The notes beneath the pieces were generated by a model. That model made no database searches, was not told where the DNA came from, and saw nothing but the letters and a program-made list of their open reading frames with translations. A program made the position numbers and the translations under genes. From an uncultured Clostridia bacterium (GTDB lineage Bacteria; Bacillota; Clostridia; Oscillospirales; Ruminococcaceae): a DNA stretch of 48,487 nt. The DNA is taken from NCBI GenBank assembly GCA_947166275.1, contig CAMVDP010000015.1, positions 1-48,487 on the forward strand. The letters run 5' to 3'. Position 1 is the stretch's first letter. Each line of letters opens with the position of its first letter. Below are positions 44,820-48,487 of this stretch, piece after piece.

Positions 44820-44848
44820 TTGACATAGGTACCGCAGCATGTTATAAT
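44820..44848 (+). promoter_or_regulatory. Consensus promoter of the vWA-like gene
   Basis: Perfect TTGACA (44820-44825), 17-base spacer, perfect TATAAT (44843-44848), preceded by TGT. It is one of the strongest promoters in the window, so this small protein may be abundant. Confidence 0.9.
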
Positions 44849-44892
44849 TAAAAAGCATAAAGGAAAAGAGCCGACACGAGGAGGGATATAGT

Positions 44893-45477
44893 ATGAATGA
44901 CAAGCTTACATTACAGATATTCGCGTTCGACTGCAATGCGATCTCGGACGAACAGCACGATAACGCCGTAAAGGCTATCAAGAAATTTGGTGCGTCATTG
45001 AGAGCGACCGGACGTATGCAGCACGTTTCGGGCGTACGCTTCACGCGTGATGAGGAGGTCATCATCAGGAATACGCCGCTTGAGAAGTTCAAGATAACCA
45101 AGATGCTGGTGAATGACGGCACAGGTGCCTGCCAGCTGCTCGACAGGACTGCCGAGGTCATGGAGAAGGTAGGTAAGCGGCTCTCGGATACTCCGGAGGA
45201 GGAGCGCCCTTCGCAGGTCATCATGACCATCATAGTTTCGGGACGCGACAACGCGAGCGTGCATTACACTTATGACCGTCTGCGTGAGATGATATCGGTG
45301 CAGCGCGATGTTTACAAGTGGAAGTTCTTCCTCTTGACCGACTATACGATAAATATGGAAAAGCTCGGGATCGCGGAGGACGATACGATCCTGATAAAGC
45401 GCAGCGAGAAAGATATGTTTGAGCGGCCTTTTGCTGAACTTACAGAGAAGATCATTAATGTGTTCCCGAAGGAATAA
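44893..45477 (+). CDS. Degenerate von Willebrand factor A-like protein, function unknown
   Basis: 194 residues, no signal or membrane segment. The order of elements matches Firmicute vWA proteins: a central VSGVRFTRDEEVIIRN strand, then a helix (CQLLDRTAEVMEKVGKRL) where family members have a STALLDA-type helix, IMTIIVSGRDNASVHYTYDR where they have a TDGEENAS-type strand, and WKFFLLTDYTINMEKLGI where they have FLGANIDA-type ends. The metal-site residues (DxSxS, the Thr and the Asp of TDG) are replaced, so the metal site is lost. It would be a protein-binding scaffold, perhaps a partner of another protein. The assignment is by pattern only. Strong promoter, AGGAGGGATA site, strong terminator. 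Confidence 0.6.
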   Translation: MNDKLTLQIFAFDCNAISDEQHDNAVKAIKKFGASLRATGRMQHVSGVRFTRDEEVIIRNTPLEKFKITKMLVNDGTGACQLLDRTAEVMEKVGKRLSDTPEEERPSQVIMTIIVSGRDNASVHYTYDRLREMISVQRDVYKWKFFLLTDYTINMEKLGIAEDDTILIKRSEKDMFERPFAELTEKIINVFPKE

Positions 45478-45516
45478 CAAGAAAAGCTCACCGGAAAAGG
45501 TGAGCTTTTTTTATGT
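45478..45516. terminator. Bidirectional terminator between the vWA-like gene and topoisomerase A subunit
   Basis: Stem AAAGCTCACC (45483-45492), loop GGAAAA, GGTGAGCTTT (45499-45508), then a T-run, with A-runs before. It serves both the + and the - gene. Confidence 0.92.
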
Positions 45517-45534
45517 CTGTTTGTGTCCGGAGCG

Positions 45535-47763
45535 TCAGAATTTGAGCTGGTCAATACCGATCTTCGCCATAAGTCCTGCCGATGGTACGGTCTTTGAGCG
45601 GTACTTGTCCGCGTCATCTATGAGACCTTCCTCATAAATACGCACTGACTGCAGTTCGGTCTTGGTAAGTCTCATCACCTGTACGCCCTGCGTATCACGG
45701 GCAGCTTTTGGCAGCACGAGAGCCGAGTTGAATATCAGCACCTTGCCTGCGGCGGACTGGAGTATGAACTCCGTATCCTCGGGAAGCTCGAACATCGCCA
45801 CGAGCTCCGAACCGTCGTTGTACGCGTTGGCGAGCTTTCTGCGGCGGGTCTTGGTCTCGAAGGACGCGAGCGGTACCTTCGCGCACTTGCCGTTCCTGAA
45901 GAACAGTATGATGTGTCCCGAATAGTCTTCGGTAGGTATCATCTTCACTATCTTTTCGCCGGCATCCATTTCGAGCTTCGCCGGGATATAGTCTCCCATG
46001 AGCGAGGCTTTCGTGTCCGCAAAATCGTTCACCGAGGTCTTGTACACCTGGTACTTGTCCGTGAAGAACAACAGGTCGGTCTTGCCGGTGAGCTCACGCT
46101 CGAATATCATCTCGTCGCCCTCTTTGAGCTTCTGCTCGCCGCTCATGCGCAGAGACTGCGACGTTATGCGCTTGAAGTAGCCCTCGGCTGTCAGGAAGCA
46201 GTTGACGGTGTAGTCGGGTATCTGCTCTTCCTCGTCATCATCGTCATCGAATGCCTGTGCAAACAGCGTGCGGCGGGGCTGACCGTATTTGTCGGCTATC
46301 TCTTCGAGCTGCTCTATGATTATCTTCTTTATTTTTCTCGGGCTTTCGAGAGTTTCTTCCATGTCCGCGATATCGGCTTTCAGCGAGTTTATCTCCTCGG
46401 TGCGCTTGAGGATATATTCGCGGTTGATGTGGCGCAGCTTTATCTCCGCGACGTAGTCCGCCTGTATCTCGTCGATGCCGAAGCCTATCATCAGGTTCGG
46501 TACGACCTCGGCTTCCTCGTCTGTTTCGCGGATTATCCTTATCGCCTTGTCGATGTCGAGCAGTATCTTTGCCAGACCCTGCAGCAGGTGCAGCTTTTCG
46601 CGCTTCTTGCCGAGCTCGAAGAATATCATGCGTTTCACGCAGTCGGTGCGGAAGGCTATCCACTCATTGAGTATCTCGTACACACCCATGACGCGAGGGT
46701 TGCCTGCTATCAGCACGTTGAAGTTGCAGGAGAACACATCCTGCAGCGGGGTCAGCCTGAACAGCTTGCGCATGAATTCATCGGGATCCTTGCCTTTTTT
46801 GAGGTCGAATGTGAGCTTGAGTCCCGACAGGTCGGTCTCGTCACGGATATCGGATATCTCGGTTATCTTGCCGAGCTTGACCAGCTCCAGCACCTTGTCG
46901 ATTATCGCTTCCACTGTGGTCGTGGGCGGTATCTCCGTGACCTCGATGCAGCGGCTTTCCTTGTCAAAGGTGTACTTGCCGCGCACGGTAACGCTTCCGC
47001 GGCCGGTCTTGTATATCTTCTGAAGCTCTTCCTCGTCCGCGACGATGAAACCGCCGCCGGGGAAGTCCGGACCCTGCAGCGTGGCAGACACATCATGCTC
47101 GGGATCCTTCATCATGGCGATCGTGGTCTCGCAGACCTCACGCAGGTTGAAGGAGCAGATGTTGCTCGCCATCGATACAGCGATACCGATGTTGTTGTTC
47201 ACAAGCACTGACGGGAACCGCACCGGGAACAGCACGGGCTCGGTGAGCGTGTTGTCATAGTTCGGTACGAAGTCCACGGTGTCTTTGTCTATCTCTCCGA
47301 ACAGCTCGGCGCATATCGGGTCAAGCTTTGCTTCGGTGTATCGCGAAGCAGCGCAGGACATATCGCGTGAGTACGCCTTGCCGAAGTTGCCCTTGCTGTC
47401 GATGTACGGGTGCAGCAGGGCGCCGTTGCCGCGGGCGAGACGCACCATGGTGGCATATATCGCCTGGTCGCCGTGAGGGTTGAGCTTCATGGTCTGTCCG
47501 ACGATGTTGGCGGACTTTGTTCTGCCCTCATCATCGCCGCCGCGCAGAAGTCCCATGGTGTACATTGTGTACAGGAGCTTCCTGTGTGAAGGCTTGAAGC
47601 CGTCGATCTCCGGCAGAGCACGGGAGACGATGACGCTCATGGCGTAGGGCATGTAGTTTTCTTCGAGGGTGTCGGTTATATTCCTCTGCTCGACTATTCC
47701 TGCGCCCTCGATGTACGCGTCGAGCTTCTTTATCGGCTTTGAGCCGGCTTTTTTCTTTGTCAT
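45535..47763 (-). CDS. Type II topoisomerase subunit A, ParC-like
   Basis: 742 residues. The breakage-reunion domain has the catalytic Tyr at Y142 (AASRYTEAKL) and the quinolone-site helix KLNPHGDQAIYATMVRLAR. The tower and coiled-coil region follow, and the C-terminus holds a short beta-pinwheel (AEGYFKRITSQSL, YQVYKTSVNDF, GKCAKVPLASFET). I do not see a GyrA box (QRRGGKG), so it fits topoisomerase IV or the second clostridial enzyme rather than gyrase, as does the close B-subunit gene 14 bases upstream. In the quinolone helix the Ser of HGDS is Gln (Q100). It is the last gene of the pair. Confidence 0.92.
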   Translation of the reverse strand: MTKKKAGSKPIKKLDAYIEGAGIVEQRNITDTLEENYMPYAMSVIVSRALPEIDGFKPSHRKLLYTMYTMGLLRGGDDEGRTKSANIVGQTMKLNPHGDQAIYATMVRLARGNGALLHPYIDSKGNFGKAYSRDMSCAASRYTEAKLDPICAELFGEIDKDTVDFVPNYDNTLTEPVLFPVRFPSVLVNNNIGIAVSMASNICSFNLREVCETTIAMMKDPEHDVSATLQGPDFPGGGFIVADEEELQKIYKTGRGSVTVRGKYTFDKESRCIEVTEIPPTTTVEAIIDKVLELVKLGKITEISDIRDETDLSGLKLTFDLKKGKDPDEFMRKLFRLTPLQDVFSCNFNVLIAGNPRVMGVYEILNEWIAFRTDCVKRMIFFELGKKREKLHLLQGLAKILLDIDKAIRIIRETDEEAEVVPNLMIGFGIDEIQADYVAEIKLRHINREYILKRTEEINSLKADIADMEETLESPRKIKKIIIEQLEEIADKYGQPRRTLFAQAFDDDDDEEEQIPDYTVNCFLTAEGYFKRITSQSLRMSGEQKLKEGDEMIFERELTGKTDLLFFTDKYQVYKTSVNDFADTKASLMGDYIPAKLEMDAGEKIVKMIPTEDYSGHIILFFRNGKCAKVPLASFETKTRRRKLANAYNDGSELVAMFELPEDTEFILQSAAGKVLIFNSALVLPKAARDTQGVQVMRLTKTELQSVRIYEEGLIDDADKYRSKTVPSAGLMAKIGIDQLKF

Positions 47764-47777
47764 TTCTTATCTCCCGT

Positions 47778-48487
47778 TTAACTCAGGTCCAGCTCGTCAA
47801 GGTACTTGCTGCCGAACTCCGCGATGTAGTCCTTACGCCCCTGCAGATTGTCGCCGAGCAGCAGATCGAACATCTCCTGCGTCGCCTGCTCGTCCGAAGG
47901 CGTGACTTTTATCAGTCTGCGGGTCTCGGGGTTCATGGTAGTCAGCGACATCATCTCGGGTTCGTTCTCACCGAGACCTTTAGAGCGCTGCAGAGTGTAC
48001 TTCTTATCGCCTATCTCCGCGATAATGCGAGCTTTCTCGGCTTCGGTGTACGCGAAGTACGTCCTTTGCTTCGTGTTTATTTCGTACAGCGGGGACTCCG
48101 CTATATATACGAGCCCCTCGCGTATCAGCGTGGGTGTGAGGCGGTACAGCATCGTCAGCACAAGTGTGCGTATCTGGAAGCCGTCCACATCGGCATCGGT
48201 ACATATCACGACCTTGCTCCAGCGGAGGTTGTTTATATCAAAGCTTGAAATATCCTTGTTCGCTTTGGTGGAGACCTCGACTCCGCAGCCCAGCACGCGT
48301 ATCAGATCGGTAATGATATCCGATTTGAAGATCTTGTCGTAGCCGGCTTTGAGACAGTTGAGTATCTTTCCGCGTATCGGCATGACAGCCTGATACTCCG
48401 AGTCGCGGGCGAGCTTTACGGAGCCCAGTGCCGAGTCGCCCTCCACGATGTATATCTCGCGCTTGCTGACGTCCTTGCTGCGGCAGT
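47778..48487 (-). CDS. Type II topoisomerase subunit B, ParE/GyrB-like (N-terminal part outside window)
   Basis: Open to the window end; 235 codons visible, of a family length of about 640. It covers the TOPRIM and C-terminal domains: VEGDSALGSVKLARD with the EGDSA catalytic Glu, ICTDADVDGFQIRTL with the DxDxDG metal site, then LIREGLVYIAESPLYEI and the closing QRSKGLGENEPEMM. An upstream ORF start inside the window would be false, as the frame reads CRSKDVSKREIYI before EGDSA. It forms the ATP-driven partner of the ParC-like subunit that follows 14 bases downstream. Confidence 0.95.
   Translation of the reverse strand, partial: CRSKDVSKREIYIVEGDSALGSVKLARDSEYQAVMPIRGKILNCLKAGYDKIFKSDIITDLIRVLGCGVEVSTKANKDISSFDINNLRWSKVVICTDADVDGFQIRTLVLTMLYRLTPTLIREGLVYIAESPLYEINTKQRTYFAYTEAEKARIIAEIGDKKYTLQRSKGLGENEPEMMSLTTMNPETRRLIKVTPSDEQATQEMFDLLLGDNLQGRKDYIAEFGSKYLDELDLS

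Noticed and set aside
45913-47211. 432-codon open frame antisense to the topoisomerase A subunit
   Set aside because: Low-complexity Leu/Val/Tyr-rich product, no start signals, fully inside a conserved gene.

Overview
The window looks like chromosomal DNA from an anaerobic Gram-positive gut or rumen bacterium of the Oscillospirales, Ruminococcus-like (genus not certain). The grounds are a dockerin-bearing BspA-type leucine-rich-repeat protein, cohesin-like modules on a wall-anchored protein, NPxTG-type sorting tails, an indolepyruvate:ferredoxin oxidoreductase, strong AGGAGG ribosome sites, and promoters with TGn-extended -10 boxes and almost uniform 17-nt spacing. No transposase, integrase, CRISPR array, tRNA or rRNA was seen.

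Layout. 1-4351 (+) is the 3' part of a very large repeat protein, with four units of 301-344 residues and a degenerate end. It converges on a three-gene minus-strand surface operon (11639 to 4454): a cohesin-like, NPGTG-anchored scaffold; an O-antigen-ligase-like membrane protein; and a secreted LRR/FN3/dockerin protein. 12136-18922 (+) is a signalling block: an EAL c-di-GMP phosphodiesterase fused to a beta-solenoid, a hybrid histidine kinase with HPt, a pseudoreceiver-receiver protein, and a secreted FN3-metallo-beta-lactamase-fold protein carrying a strong internal start. 19131-25024 holds a SulP transporter, a small NPATG-anchored protein, an AraC regulator divergent from an orphan solute-binding lipoprotein, and an SH3 membrane protein.

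25159-38138 is mostly metabolic and on the minus strand. It contains iorA-iorB-GNAT-phenylacetate-CoA ligase-DUF3810 as one operon, a glycerol kinase with a CDF metal exporter, a formate/nitrite-type channel with a CopA-like ATPase, and a second phenylacetate-CoA ligase with a tandem ACT protein. IorAB and the two ligases point to interconversion of aryl-pyruvates, aryl-acetyl-CoA and aryl-acetates.

38325-39903 (+) is a compact three-gene ExbB/ExbD-like proton-channel operon with no TonB partner in view, one of the best candidates here for an undescribed system. It is followed by a GH13 glucosidase and GT4 glycosyltransferase pair (-), divergent from a cardiolipin synthase (+), then a degenerate vWA-like protein (+), and finally the two subunits of a second type II topoisomerase (-), the B subunit being cut by the window end.

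The most interesting items are (i) the cohesin-like scaffold/dockerin adhesin operon beside the giant repeat protein, (ii) the TonB-less ExbBD-like operon in a Gram-positive, (iii) the EAL-beta-solenoid fusion, and (iv) the metallohydrolase that may make a secreted and a cytosolic form from one gene.
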